Positions 1 through 8,036 of a stretch of DNA of 64,000 nt are shown here, in pieces (the first letter of the stretch is position 1; every line of letters starts with the position of its first letter). The position numbers and the translations under genes were made by a program. The stretch is from Spongiibacter taiwanensis (lineage in GTDB: Bacteria; Pseudomonadota; Gammaproteobacteria; Pseudomonadales; Spongiibacteraceae). Location: the NCBI RefSeq assembly GCF_023702635.1, contig NZ_CP098455.1, positions 1,302,001-1,366,000 on the forward strand, read 5' to 3'. The notes beneath the pieces are model-generated. The model was given only the letters and a program-made list of their open reading frames with translations. It was not told the DNA's origin and made no database searches.

Positions 1-468
1 TCTGGCGAAGCCCGCTTTTTTGGCGACACCGCCCGACTGACCTTTTACGGCCACGATCTTCGACTGCTGATTCCAAGCACCTTTATGAATCGCAGCGGCC
101 AGGCCATTGCCGCCATGGCCAACTTCTTCAAAATTCCCCCAGAAGCCATCCTGATCGTTCACGACGAATTGGACTTACCCCCGGGCAGCGCACGCTTCAA
201 AAAAGGCGGCGGTCACGGCGGTCACAACGGCTTGCGGGACAGCATTGCGCAACTCGGCAACAACAGTAACTTCCAACGCCTGCGCATTGGCATCGGTCAC
301 CCCGGCAGCGCAGCGCAAGTCACCAATTACGTTCTGGGCAAGCCCTCTGCCGACGACAGAGTCAGCATCGATGCCTGCATTGAGGAGGCCATTCGCTGCC
401 TTCCCGATGCCATCAAGGGCGATATGGCGAAGGCCATGAATCAACTACACAGTTATAAGCAAGGATAA
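1..468 (+). CDS. pth: Peptidyl-tRNA hydrolase (5'-truncated by window start)
   Basis: Peptidyl-tRNA hydrolase releases peptides from tRNAs that fall off stalled ribosomes. The frame is open from base 1, so the start codon lies outside the window; about 155 residues are visible of a family length near 190. The missing N-terminal part would carry the catalytic His. Visible family motifs are the substrate-binding Asn in TFMNRSG, the HDELDLPPG block with the conserved Asp, and GGHNGLRD with the second conserved Asn. The stop lies 3 nt before ychF, the usual pth-ychF pair, so the two are very probably co-transcribed. A methionine at base 85 is internal, because TFMNRSG is a core motif and not a start. 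Confidence 0.96.
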   Translation, partial: SGEARFFGDTARLTFYGHDLRLLIPSTFMNRSGQAIAAMANFFKIPPEAILIVHDELDLPPGSARFKKGGGHGGHNGLRDSIAQLGNNSNFQRLRIGIGHPGSAAQVTNYVLGKPSADDRVSIDACIEEAIRCLPDAIKGDMAKAMNQLHSYKQG

Positions 469-471
469 GTC

Positions 472-1563
472 ATGGGTTTTAATTGCGGCATTGTTGGCCT
501 CCCCAACGTAGGCAAATCCACCCTATTTAACGCCCTGACCAAGGCGGGCATCGACGCAGAGAACTTCCCCTTCTGCACCATCGAGCCCAACTCCGGCATC
601 GTTGCGGTTCCCGACCCCCGACTCGCTGCACTGACCGCCATCGTCAAGCCGGAAAAAGTCATCCCCGCCACTATGGAGTTTGTCGATATCGCCGGCCTGG
701 TTGCCGGCGCCTCCAAGGGCGAGGGCCTGGGCAATAAGTTTTTGGCAAATATCCGCGAAACCGATGCTATCGCCCACGTGGTGCGCTGCTTTGACAACGA
801 CAATGTCATCCACGTCGCCAACAAGGTTGACCCGGCCAGCGACATCGACGTCATCAACACCGAGCTGGCCCTGGCCGACCTCGATAGCGTCGAAAAGCAG
901 CTGCAGAAAGTGGCGCGTACTGCCAAGAGCGGCGACAAAGACGCCATCGCCATGAAGGCTGTGCTAGAAAAATTGCAGACCCAGCTCGACCAGGGCAAAC
1001 CCGTACGCGGCTTGAGCCTGAATGAAGCAGAACAAAAGCTGGTCGACTCGCTGCACCTGCTGACCACCAAGCCAACCATGTACATCGCCAACGTCAACGA
1101 AGACGGCTTTGAGGATAACCCTTACCTGGACGTGGTTCGCCAGATAGCCGCCGACGAAAACGCGATTGTAGTGACCATTTGCAATAAGCTCGAATCTGAA
1201 ATCGCCGAACTGGACGACGAAGAAAAAGGCGAATTTCTGGCCGACCTGGGCATGGATGAGGCCGGCCTGGACCGCGTTATTCGCGCTGGCTACGACCTGC
1301 TGGGGCTGCAAACTTATTTCACCGCCGGAGTGAAAGAAGTGCGCGCCTGGACCATCCCCGTTGGCGCCACCGCCCCGCAAGCCGCCGGCAAAATCCACAC
1401 CGATTTTGAAAAAGGCTTTATTCGCGCCGAAGTGATCGGCTACGACGACTACGTCACCCTCAAAGGTGAACAAGGCGCCAAAGACGCCGGCAAATGGCGC
1501 CTTGAAGGCAAGGATTACATCGTCAAAGACGGCGACGTCGTCCACTTCCGCTTCAACGTCTAG
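472..1563 (+). CDS. ychF: Redox-regulated ATPase YchF (Obg-family)
   Basis: YchF/OLA1 is an Obg-family P-loop NTPase that prefers ATP and binds ribosomes; it is linked to oxidative-stress control. The 363 aa length is the family norm. The N-terminal P-loop GLPNVGKST is at residues 9-17, a DIAGLV switch block follows at about 66-71, and the G4 position reads NVNE instead of the GTP-specific NKxD, as expected for an ATP user. The last 80 or so residues form the TGS domain, ending in [19 protein letters not shown] just before the ATG provides the ribosome binding site and overlaps the end of pth, so translation is probably coupled. Confidence 0.97.
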   Translation: MGFNCGIVGLPNVGKSTLFNALTKAGIDAENFPFCTIEPNSGIVAVPDPRLAALTAIVKPEKVIPATMEFVDIAGLVAGASKGEGLGNKFLANIRETDAIAHVVRCFDNDNVIHVANKVDPASDIDVINTELALADLDSVEKQLQKVARTAKSGDKDAIAMKAVLEKLQTQLDQGKPVRGLSLNEAEQKLVDSLHLLTTKPTMYIANVNEDGFEDNPYLDVVRQIAADENAIVVTICNKLESEIAELDDEEKGEFLADLGMDEAGLDRVIRAGYDLLGLQTYFTAGVKEVRAWTIPVGATAPQAAGKIHTDFEKGFIRAEVIGYDDYVTLKGEQGAKDAGKWRLEGKDYIVKDGDVVHFRFNV

Positions 1564-1653
1564 CGCTGACCGAGGAGACTTGACAAGGCGCCCGTTAGCC
1601 GTGAAAATGCGCGCCTTCTCAAATTCGAGATCACCCGAAAACGAGAACACATT

Positions 1654-1730
1654 GGCAAGGTAGCTCAGTTGGTTAGAGCACAACACTCATAATGTTGGGG
1701 TCGGCGGTTCGAATCCGCCCCTTGCTACCA
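1654..1730 (+). tRNA. tRNA-Met (CAU), elongator type
   Basis: A 77-nt cloverleaf can be folded by eye: acceptor GGCAAGG pairs with CCTTGCT, the D-arm is GCTC/GAGC, the anticodon stem is CAACA/TGTTG with loop CTCATAA (anticodon CAU), and the T-arm GGCGG/CCGCC carries TTCGAAT. The CCA end is encoded. The pattern TAGCTCAGTTGGTTAGAGCA and the bases around the anticodon resemble the Escherichia coli elongator tRNA-Met more than tRNA-Ile2 (CAU) or initiator tRNA-Met, although Ile2 cannot be fully excluded without tRNAscan/TFAM scoring. Confidence 0.95.
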
Positions 1731-1773
1731 GATACCAAAAAGGCCACCCCACAAGGGTGGCCTTTTTGGTATC
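1731..1773 (+). terminator. Hairpin terminator abutting the tRNA CCA end
   Basis: A perfect 19-bp inverted repeat (1731-1749 and 1755-1773) with a 5-nt loop CACAA begins at the base after the tRNA CCA. The stem contains GGCCACCC/GGGTGGCC followed by TTTTT inside the descending arm, so it should work as an intrinsic terminator on both strands. It ends the tRNA transcript and leaves almost no 3' trailer for processing. Confidence 0.8.
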
Positions 1774-2099
1774 TGGTGGTCAGGCTCGGTGAGAACCGCC
1801 CCCGGTTCGACAAAAATGCGCCAGCATTTTTAGACGCCGCAGCAACGCGGAGGCGCCCGAAGGGGCAAAACAGGCCCTAGCCTGTTTTGATCAATCCGCC
1901 TAAAAGCAATCAGCCCGCTTCAATCACTCCACTATTGAGCAACCAGCCCCCAACTAACACCCTCCAACACCCAGCCCCAACAATTCTCCAACACAAACAT
2001 GCTTTAATTGTTAGTCACTTACTGCACTGACCTAAAGATCGTTGTAGTCTTAAGCCTTTATAAGGTCCGGCGAGACCAATGACACAAGAGGACGAGGGT
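1774..2099. other. Gene-free 326-nt interval with two strong palindromes
   Basis: No convincing protein gene. Two compact hairpins are present: 1812-1831 (8-bp arms, loop GCCA) and 1867-1888 (9-bp arms AAAACAGGC/GCCTGTTTT, loop CCTA), with GC-rich complementary patches between them (CCGC 1837-1840 with GCGG 1847-1850). This may be a dispersed intergenic repeat or the remains of a structured RNA. A 62-aa open frame crossing the tRNA and this region is rejected as a gene. From about 1890 the DNA is C/A-rich without further structure; AAGAGGACGAGGG at about 2086-2098 is the ribosome binding site of the next gene. Confidence 0.5.
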
Positions 2100-3809
2100 A
2101 TGAAGCTGTTTCTTCGCGTATGGCTGCTACTGCTGGCAGCGGTATTCTTTACGGCCTGCGGCGGAGGGGGCGGCGACGGCGACCCCACCATCGGTCCCGG
2201 AGAAGATAACGGCAGCACCGATGGCGGCTCAACCGGCGGTGACACCGGCGGCTCTGGCGATGGCTCTACCCAGCAAACGGTGGTCCGCTTTGGGTCATTC
2301 ACTAGCGGCACTTTTACCGCAGGCGCAATCGCCAGCAACAAAACCGCTCTGGAAGCGGGACAGAGCGCCACGCTGAGCGTTTCTTTCGTCGACCAAAACA
2401 CCAACCTGGTCACCGACGATGCCAGCATCCTTTTTACTTCTGCCTGTATTGCCTCAGGCCTGTCTGAAGTCACCCCCGCCATCATTAACAACACCACCGG
2501 CACCGTCAGTGTCACTTACACTGCCCGCGGTTGCAGCGGCCAGGATACAATCAGCGCCCAGACCGCGCTGGACGGCACAACCTATGGCGCCAGCGTTCAG
2601 ATTACGACCACACCGGCTCCGCTCGGCTCGATCAGCTTTGCCTCTGCCACACCTGCCATCATCGGCATCAAGGGTTCAGGTGCCATACCAGAACAGTCCG
2701 TCGTCTCTTTCTTGGTTACTGACGCAACTGGCAACCCCGTGCCCAACCAGGACGTGACCTTCACCCTTAACAACACCAGCGGTGGCATCACCTTAAGCAA
2801 TACCACCGACACCTCCAATGCCAGCGGTATTGCCAGCACCACGGTCGCCTCGGGAACCGTAGCAACTTCAGTCCGAGTTACCGCGACAGCGATCCGAGAT
2901 GCCATCACCAGCTCAGCCCAATCAAGCGCGCTGGCGATTACCACTGGCATTCCAGACCACGACAGCTTCTCCCTCAGCGCAACCACCCTCAATATTGAAG
3001 GGTATGATTACGACGGCATCACCACCACCTTGACACTGCGCGCGGCTGACCGATTCAACAACCCGGTTCCCGATGGCACCGCCATCGCTTTTCAGGCTGA
3101 AGGCGCGTCGGTGCAGGGCAGCTGCGTCACGTCAGCGGGTGCCTGCTCGGTCGAGCTGACCTCTCAACGCCCCCGCCCTGCTGACGGTCGAGTGACCGTG
3201 CTTGCCTCAGGCATTGGTGAGGAAAGTTTCACCGATAGCAACCCATCCAATGGACGCTTTGACGACGCCGAAACCTTTATCGACCTGCCCGAAGCATTCC
3301 GGGACGACAACGAAAATGGCGTTCGCGACAGCAATGAACCCTATGTCAATTTTGACGACGACGTTAATGAAACCTACGACGCCGCCAGTGGCCTCTACGA
3401 AGGCCTGCTGTGCAAAGGACCCAGCTCATGCAACCCGGACCAGACCACCGTAACTCTCAGCCAAAACATTGTGATTGTGCTGTCCGGCTCGAGCTTTTTT
3501 ATTGACACGCAGCCAGGCCTGATCGATCTGGACGGTGGCATCGTCAACGTCACCGTCAACGTCGTTGACGCGCAAGGTCAAGTGCCACCAGCGGGCAGCA
3601 TTATCGAAGTCAGCACCAGTCAGGGCTCTATTGAGGGGGATTCGTCATTTACCCAGCTGTCGACCAACGCGGCGGGACCGTCCTCCTTCTTCTTCCGCGT
3701 CAAGCCCGGCGACGAAGCGGGGAACGGGACCTTCACAGTCAAGGTCACCACGCCCAGAGGGGTTATCTCATCGGACTTTGCCGATGTAGTACAAACCGTT
3801 ACCCCTTAA
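2100..3809 (+). CDS. Surface lipoprotein with Ig-like (Big_1/invasin-type) repeats
   Basis: A 569-aa predicted lipoprotein. MKLFLRVWLLLLAAVFF is a signal peptide ending in lipobox TAC, followed by a flexible Gly/Asp/Ser/Thr linker to about residue 65. The rest is Thr/Ser/Val-rich beta protein with recurrent Ig-like patterns, such as VVSFLVTDATGNPVPNQDV and RAADRFNNPVPDGTAI, typical of bacterial Ig-like group 1 domains. Near residues 395-435 there is an acidic insert (DDNENGVRDSNEP, then NFDDDVNETYDAASG) that resembles a calcium-binding EF-hand or dockerin-like loop. The ATG at 2100 is chosen over the ATG at 2079 because it starts the signal peptide directly and has AAGAGGACGAGGG just upstream. 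The likely role is an outer-membrane-anchored structural or adhesive protein; the ligand is unknown. Confidence 0.8.
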   Translation: MKLFLRVWLLLLAAVFFTACGGGGGDGDPTIGPGEDNGSTDGGSTGGDTGGSGDGSTQQTVVRFGSFTSGTFTAGAIASNKTALEAGQSATLSVSFVDQNTNLVTDDASILFTSACIASGLSEVTPAIINNTTGTVSVTYTARGCSGQDTISAQTALDGTTYGASVQITTTPAPLGSISFASATPAIIGIKGSGAIPEQSVVSFLVTDATGNPVPNQDVTFTLNNTSGGITLSNTTDTSNASGIASTTVASGTVATSVRVTATAIRDAITSSAQSSALAITTGIPDHDSFSLSATTLNIEGYDYDGITTTLTLRAADRFNNPVPDGTAIAFQAEGASVQGSCVTSAGACSVELTSQRPRPADGRVTVLASGIGEESFTDSNPSNGRFDDAETFIDLPEAFRDDNENGVRDSNEPYVNFDDDVNETYDAASGLYEGLLCKGPSSCNPDQTTVTLSQNIVIVLSGSSFFIDTQPGLIDLDGGIVNVTVNVVDAQGQVPPAGSIIEVSTSQGSIEGDSSFTQLSTNAAGPSSFFFRVKPGDEAGNGTFTVKVTTPRGVISSDFADVVQTVTP

Positions 3810-3913
3810 ATGTAGTTGCCCCTCGCTCATGCTGGCTCCCCTTTCATCAGGAAGGCGAGTCAGCATAATTATTGCATCGCGATCCCCAACCTACCGTAAC
3901 TTCAGGACTGACC

Positions 3914-4516
3914 ATGACACGGATAACGAAAATACCCCTCCTCGGCGCTGCCTTGTCAGCCATCGCCCTTGGCGCCCACGCCAACAGTCTCGACGTCCCC
4001 CAGCACTACAACTATCTGGAAGCAGCCTATGCCTACCAGAGCACCGATTGGGGCCCCTTCGAGGAGGAGCACAACGTTACGCTGTTGGCCAGCGCCTCAA
4101 TTCACGAATATATCCACGTCCATGCCCGCTACAATAACGGCGACACGCGCCTCCCCAAAGGAAAACGCCAGGACGGCTGGCTGACCTACGGTATCGGCTT
4201 TCACTATTACCTTTCAGGCGCCACCTCGGTCTTCTTCGGCTTTGACAAGCATGAGCTCGACGGCTATGGCGGCCGACCCAGTGAAACTGACGAAGACGGC
4301 GGCGAATACAAAGTGGGTATTCGCCACGACCTCAACGATCAGTGGCGCCTGACGCTGGAAGCCGGTGAGCACGACCTGATTGTGGAAGACGACACGACCT
4401 TTATCGTCGAGGCCCTCTACCAGCCCTTCGACAGTGTTGGTTTCACCTTCCGGGTGCGCGACTACGACGAGTTGGACTTGAGCTCCTACGAGCTCGGTGT
4501 GCGCTGGAGCTTCTAA
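3914..4516 (+). CDS. Small outer-membrane beta-barrel protein
   Basis: A 200-aa protein with signal peptide MTRITKIPLLGAALSAIALG and cleavage after AHA-N. The mature part alternates aromatic and polar residues in short strands (YLEAAYAYQ, IGFHYYLSG, TSVFFGFDKHE, YKVGIRHDL, WRLTLEAGEHD, TFIVEALYQP, VGFTFRVRDYD) and ends in YELGVRWSF, the C-terminal Phe signature recognised by BamA. About eight strands fit a small OmpW/YfaZ-like barrel. ATG 3914 is preferred to an in-frame TTG at 3872, since it begins the signal peptide. The specific function is not recognisable. The next gene cmoA follows 58 nt later but is unrelated in role. Confidence 0.75.
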   Translation: MTRITKIPLLGAALSAIALGAHANSLDVPQHYNYLEAAYAYQSTDWGPFEEEHNVTLLASASIHEYIHVHARYNNGDTRLPKGKRQDGWLTYGIGFHYYLSGATSVFFGFDKHELDGYGGRPSETDEDGGEYKVGIRHDLNDQWRLTLEAGEHDLIVEDDTTFIVEALYQPFDSVGFTFRVRDYDELDLSSYELGVRWSF

Positions 4517-4537
4517 ATCCTCGCCCGCCGGGGTCTG

Positions 4538-4546
4538 TGGTAAAAT
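4538..4546 (+). promoter_or_regulatory. Possible extended -10 promoter for cmoAB
   Basis: TGGTAAAAT, an extended -10 (TGn followed by TAAAAT), lies 21 nt after the stop of the preceding gene and 28 nt before the cmoA ATG. No good -35 is visible at 17 nt upstream, which is common for extended -10 promoters. Confidence 0.4.
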
Positions 4547-4574
4547 CCCGCTCCTTTTGAGCCCGGACACCGCG

Positions 4575-5300
4575 ATGGACCACAAGCGCGACACCTACTA
4601 CGCCGACAAACACGAGCGCCTGGATCGATTTGCCTTTAACGAGCAGGTGGTCGACGTGTTTCCGGATATGATTCAACGCTCTGTCCCGGGCTATGCCACG
4701 ATCATCGCCATGACCGGCGTTATCGCCGGGCGGTACGCCCAGGCCGGCAGTCACTGTTATGACCTGGGCTGCTCGCTGGGCGCCAGTTCGCTGGCGATGG
4801 ACCGGGAACTGGCCAGCCGCGAGTTCCAAATCATCGGGGTGGACAACTCCCCTGCCATGATCGAACGCTGTCGCAGCCACATTGGCAAGGCCCAATGTGA
4901 CATCGCCTTACGCTGCGAAAGTATCGAGGACACCGATATTCGCAACGCCTCGGTGGTGGTGCTGAATTTCACCCTGCAATTTGTGCCCGCCCCCGCCCGA
5001 GACGCGCTGATTCGCAAAATCGCTGATGCCCTGCTGCCTGGCGGTGTATTGGTCCTGTCCGAAAAGATCCAGTTTGACGACCCCCACCTCCAGCAACTCA
5101 ACACCGATTTGCACCACGCCTTCAAGCGAGCCAACGGCTACAGCGAGATGGAGGTCGCCCAAAAGCGCAGCGCCCTGGAAAACGTCCTCGTCCCGGAAAC
5201 CTTGGCCAAGCACAAGCAGCGCCTTCACGGAGCGGGCTTCAGCAGCGTTGACGTGTGGTTCCAATGTTTCAACTTCGCCTCAATGGTGGCCATTAAATGA
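4575..5300 (+). CDS. cmoA: Carboxy-SAM synthase CmoA
   Basis: CmoA converts S-adenosylmethionine and prephenate to carboxy-S-adenosylmethionine, the donor used by CmoB to make 5-oxyacetyluridine (cmo5U) at tRNA position 34. The 241-aa sequence shows the class I methyltransferase motif I YDLGCSLGASS, motif II IIGVDNSPAMIERC and the typical N-terminus RDTYYADKHERLDRFAFNEQVVDVFPDMI. The start at ATG 4575 matches the family N-terminus; upstream in-frame codons belong to the intergenic region. The stop overlaps the cmoB start (ATGATG), so the two proteins are translationally coupled. Confidence 0.97.
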   Translation: MDHKRDTYYADKHERLDRFAFNEQVVDVFPDMIQRSVPGYATIIAMTGVIAGRYAQAGSHCYDLGCSLGASSLAMDRELASREFQIIGVDNSPAMIERCRSHIGKAQCDIALRCESIEDTDIRNASVVVLNFTLQFVPAPARDALIRKIADALLPGGVLVLSEKIQFDDPHLQQLNTDLHHAFKRANGYSEMEVAQKRSALENVLVPETLAKHKQRLHGAGFSSVDVWFQCFNFASMVAIK

Positions 5301-6265
5301 TGGACTACCAAACCTTTCTCCAGCATCTGGACGGAGAGGAGTTTGCCCGCTGGCGGGCCGCCCTTCCCGAGCAGATTGCCGCAGGACTGAACCCCAAACG
5401 TTACGGCGACTTGCCGCGCTGGCAATCCGCGCTGGCAGAGCTCCCCGAATTAAGGGCTGAGTCAGTCAACCTGAATCAATCCAGAGTGGGTGTGAGCGGC
5501 CCCCTAGATACCCCTGGCCAGCAGCAACTAACGGACACCCTCAAAAAACTGCACCCCTGGCGCAAAGGCCCCTTTGAATTGTTCGGCGTGCATATCGACA
5601 CCGAGTGGCGCTCAGACTGGAAGTGGGATCGCCTTGAAGACCATATCTCCCCCCTGAGCGGCCGCAAGGTCCTGGATGTGGGCTGCGGCAGCGGCTACCA
5701 CTGCTGGCGTATGCGTGGCGCCGGGGCAGATCTGGTGGTGGGCATCGACCCCACCCCCCTGTTTGTCGTGCAATATTTTGCCCTGCAAAAATACATTCAG
5801 GACTCGCGGGTGGCAGTGTTGCCGCTGGGCATCGAGCATGTGCCCGAGAACCTGCGATGTTTCGACACGGTTTTTTCCATGGGGATTCTCTACCATCGGC
5901 GCTCCCCCATTGACCACCTCTACGCCCTGCGCGATTGTCTGCGCCCGGGTGGAGAACTGGTGCTGGAAACACTGGTAATCGAAGGCGACGAGGGCGAAAT
6001 ACTGGTGCCCGAGGGGCGCTACAGCAAAATGGGCAACGTCTGGTTCATTCCCAGCCCGGCCAGCATGATGACCTGGCTGCGAAAATGCGGCTTCAAGGAG
6101 GTTAAGCTCGTCGATATCAACCAAACCTCCACGGCAGAGCAACGCAGCACTGAGTGGATGCAATTCCATTCCCTGGCGGATTTTTTGCACCCAGAGAATC
6201 CCGCGCTAACCGTTGAAGGCTATCCCGCACCGCGCCGGGCCACTTTCGTTGCCACAGCGCCCTGA
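5297..6265 (+). CDS. cmoB: tRNA 5-carboxymethoxyuridine synthase CmoB
   Basis: CmoB transfers the carboxymethyl group from carboxy-SAM to 5-hydroxyuridine-34 of tRNAs. The 322 aa length is the family norm. Motif I is KVLDVGCGSGYHCWRM, followed by DLVVGIDPTPLFVVQYFALQ, and the family block DTVFSMGILYHRRSPIDHL is intact, as is the C-terminal STEWMQFHSLADFLHP. Two adjacent ATG codons (5297 and 5300) sit on the cmoA stop; either can be used. No separate promoter is visible between cmoA and cmoB. The region after the stop becomes AT-rich. Confidence 0.97.
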   Translation: MMDYQTFLQHLDGEEFARWRAALPEQIAAGLNPKRYGDLPRWQSALAELPELRAESVNLNQSRVGVSGPLDTPGQQQLTDTLKKLHPWRKGPFELFGVHIDTEWRSDWKWDRLEDHISPLSGRKVLDVGCGSGYHCWRMRGAGADLVVGIDPTPLFVVQYFALQKYIQDSRVAVLPLGIEHVPENLRCFDTVFSMGILYHRRSPIDHLYALRDCLRPGGELVLETLVIEGDEGEILVPEGRYSKMGNVWFIPSPASMMTWLRKCGFKEVKLVDINQTSTAEQRSTEWMQFHSLADFLHPENPALTVEGYPAPRRATFVATAP

Positions 6266-6329
6266 AATTGACTTTCTGTAAAAAAACGGTCATTTTTCAT
6301 CCATATTTGCACACACCATTGAATTTATG

Positions 6330-6338
6330 TGTTAGATT
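6330..6338 (+). promoter_or_regulatory. Possible extended -10 in AT-rich island
   Basis: The stretch 6266-6360 is much more AT-rich than its surroundings and contains TGTTAGATT (TGn plus TAGATT), with TTGCAC at 6307-6312 as a poorly spaced -35 candidate (20 nt). It lies about 80 nt before the DUF1631-like gene. Confidence 0.3.
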
Positions 6339-6418
6339 AATCCCCAGATAAAAACAACTGGAACGCCGTCGACCAAGCGGCCCTCACAGACCGCAGCCGT
6401 CGGCAAGGATTGCCCAAC

Positions 6419-7843
6419 ATGCAAAAAAGCCAGCTGGACCAGCAATTACAGGAAAGCGTGACACTGTGGTTTCACCGCGCCTGTCGCCACTACACCGTTC
6501 GCCTGGCCGACAACCTTCAACGACGCGCCCAGAATCTCCCCATCGCCCAGGCTAAAAGTTTGCTGGACCAGCACCAACGGATTAATCAGCACCATCGCCG
6601 GGCACTCACGCTATTTGCCGAGCATATTCAATACCAACTGGACCAGGGTCGGCCCTACCAGGACGGCACCCACCCGCAACTGGACCGACTGGCCAAAAAC
6701 CTTCGCAGCCGCGGTGAGCTCGACGATCTCTGCCGCGCCATCTCTCCCATGAGCGTATTTGCCGGCTTTAAAGAGCTGAGCGACGCCCTGGAAATCCACG
6801 CTGACCACTACGACCAGGCCGTTACCCTGTTCAACATTCTGGTCCTGGGTGAGCTCGATAAGCTCTATGGCCAACTGATTGAGGAAGCCCCCCGGGCCGT
6901 TGTCGGCAACGAAACCCAGCAATGGATTCGCCACATTGAGTCCCAATTGGTGAACGATCAGCTCAGCGCTGAAAAGCGGGCGCTGGCGGAACGACGCCTT
7001 GGCCAGCTGCGCGGCGCCAGCGGTAACTGCGTTACCCTGACCCGCCAACAGCTGATCGCCCTTGCCGACAGCATGTTTGCCACAACAGCGCCACTGCCGG
7101 AGCTGTCAACGGGCATGAACGCCAAATTGGCGCGCCTGAAACTGCAATTGCGAGATACCGCCATTCGTGAGCAGCGGCTGTTCACCAACGCCCTGCATCC
7201 GGCCCGACGTTTATGCCGTCAACTGGTGGCCACCCTGGCCCAGTGGGACCGGGGCACCACCACCGCACGCCGCGCCCTTGAAGTCGGCGTAGAGAAGTTC
7301 ACTGCCGCACTGGAGCAACGCCCCAGCATTAGCACCAAAGAATTGCTCCGTGTCGCTGACCAGCTGGAGTTTGCCTGTCGGCACTTCAACGACGCTGTCG
7401 ACGATCAGCGCACCGAAAAACGCGCGGTCGCCAGCCAGAACAAACGCCTGGACCAACTTCGCGACAGCATTCATCAGCTTATTGAGCGCAAAACCGCCGG
7501 CCATGCCCTACCCAAAAGCGTCAAAGAGATGCTCCTCGGGCCCTGGAGTTCGGTAATGTTGTACCACTGGCTGCGCCACGGCCGCGACAGCGACGCCGCA
7601 AAACGCTGCCTGCACTTTGTCGACGATATTATTTGGTATATCACTCCCCACAGTGACTGGCGGGACCTGCGCCGCGCCAAAGGCATGGCCAGCCAAATTG
7701 AGCACGACATGCTCGAAGGCATGGCGCGTATCAATATGCCCGCCAACCTCGCAAACAACATTATCGGCGACCTGCATCAATGTCGCCTTGCCGCCCTGAC
7801 CGCCCGAGGCAATGTGAGCAGTCAGTCCGCGCCGGCGAGCTAA
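6419..7843 (+). CDS. DUF1631-like protein, short form
   Basis: A 474-aa, mostly helical, charged soluble protein with no signal peptide or membrane segment. The C-terminal third carries the pattern I associate with DUF1631: a conserved PKSVKEMLLGPWSSVMLYHWL, then FVDDIIWYITPHSDWRDLRRA and GMASQIEHDMLEGMARINMP. No enzymatic motif is evident, and the family function is not established. DUF1631 proteins I know of are about 700 aa or longer, so this is either a short subfamily or a diverged relative. ATG 6419 is chosen because CAAGGA lies 9 nt upstream; an in-frame TTG at 6410 overlaps that site. It appears to be a single-gene transcript with its own AT-rich promoter region. Confidence 0.55.
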   Translation: MQKSQLDQQLQESVTLWFHRACRHYTVRLADNLQRRAQNLPIAQAKSLLDQHQRINQHHRRALTLFAEHIQYQLDQGRPYQDGTHPQLDRLAKNLRSRGELDDLCRAISPMSVFAGFKELSDALEIHADHYDQAVTLFNILVLGELDKLYGQLIEEAPRAVVGNETQQWIRHIESQLVNDQLSAEKRALAERRLGQLRGASGNCVTLTRQQLIALADSMFATTAPLPELSTGMNAKLARLKLQLRDTAIREQRLFTNALHPARRLCRQLVATLAQWDRGTTTARRALEVGVEKFTAALEQRPSISTKELLRVADQLEFACRHFNDAVDDQRTEKRAVASQNKRLDQLRDSIHQLIERKTAGHALPKSVKEMLLGPWSSVMLYHWLRHGRDSDAAKRCLHFVDDIIWYITPHSDWRDLRRAKGMASQIEHDMLEGMARINMPANLANNIIGDLHQCRLAALTARGNVSSQSAPAS

Positions 7844-7900
7844 AGCGCCTCAGAGCGCCCCTCACCCTTCCCATCCAGGCGGGATCAGCACCCGCCTCAG

Positions 7901-7929
7901 CTGACGTTCCGCGCCGAACCCGTTATACT
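7901..7929 (+). promoter_or_regulatory. Sigma-70-type promoter for the aminotransferase
   Basis: CTGACG (7901-7906), 17-nt spacer, TATACT (7924-7929). It lies in the 190-nt interval before the aminotransferase; the start codon is about 108 nt downstream of the -10, leaving a leader of roughly 100 nt in which I see no clear riboswitch. Confidence 0.5.
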
Positions 7930-8036
7930 TTGCAGCCCCGCGCACTCGGGCCTCTGGCACATGCCCCGCCCTGGTTACGGACGGGCAAGCCGCCCCGGGT
8001 TCGCAACACCCTCAATTCAGCAACGCTCCCAAGGTG

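Noticed and set aside
453-1097. 214-aa minus-strand frame opposite ychF
   Set aside because: It is antisense to a certain gene, is rich in Ser/Leu as expected from codon mirroring, and has no ribosome binding site.
1692-1880. 62-aa frame on the plus strand across the tRNA end and hairpins
   Set aside because: It starts inside the tRNA-Met gene, crosses a strong terminator and has no family pattern.
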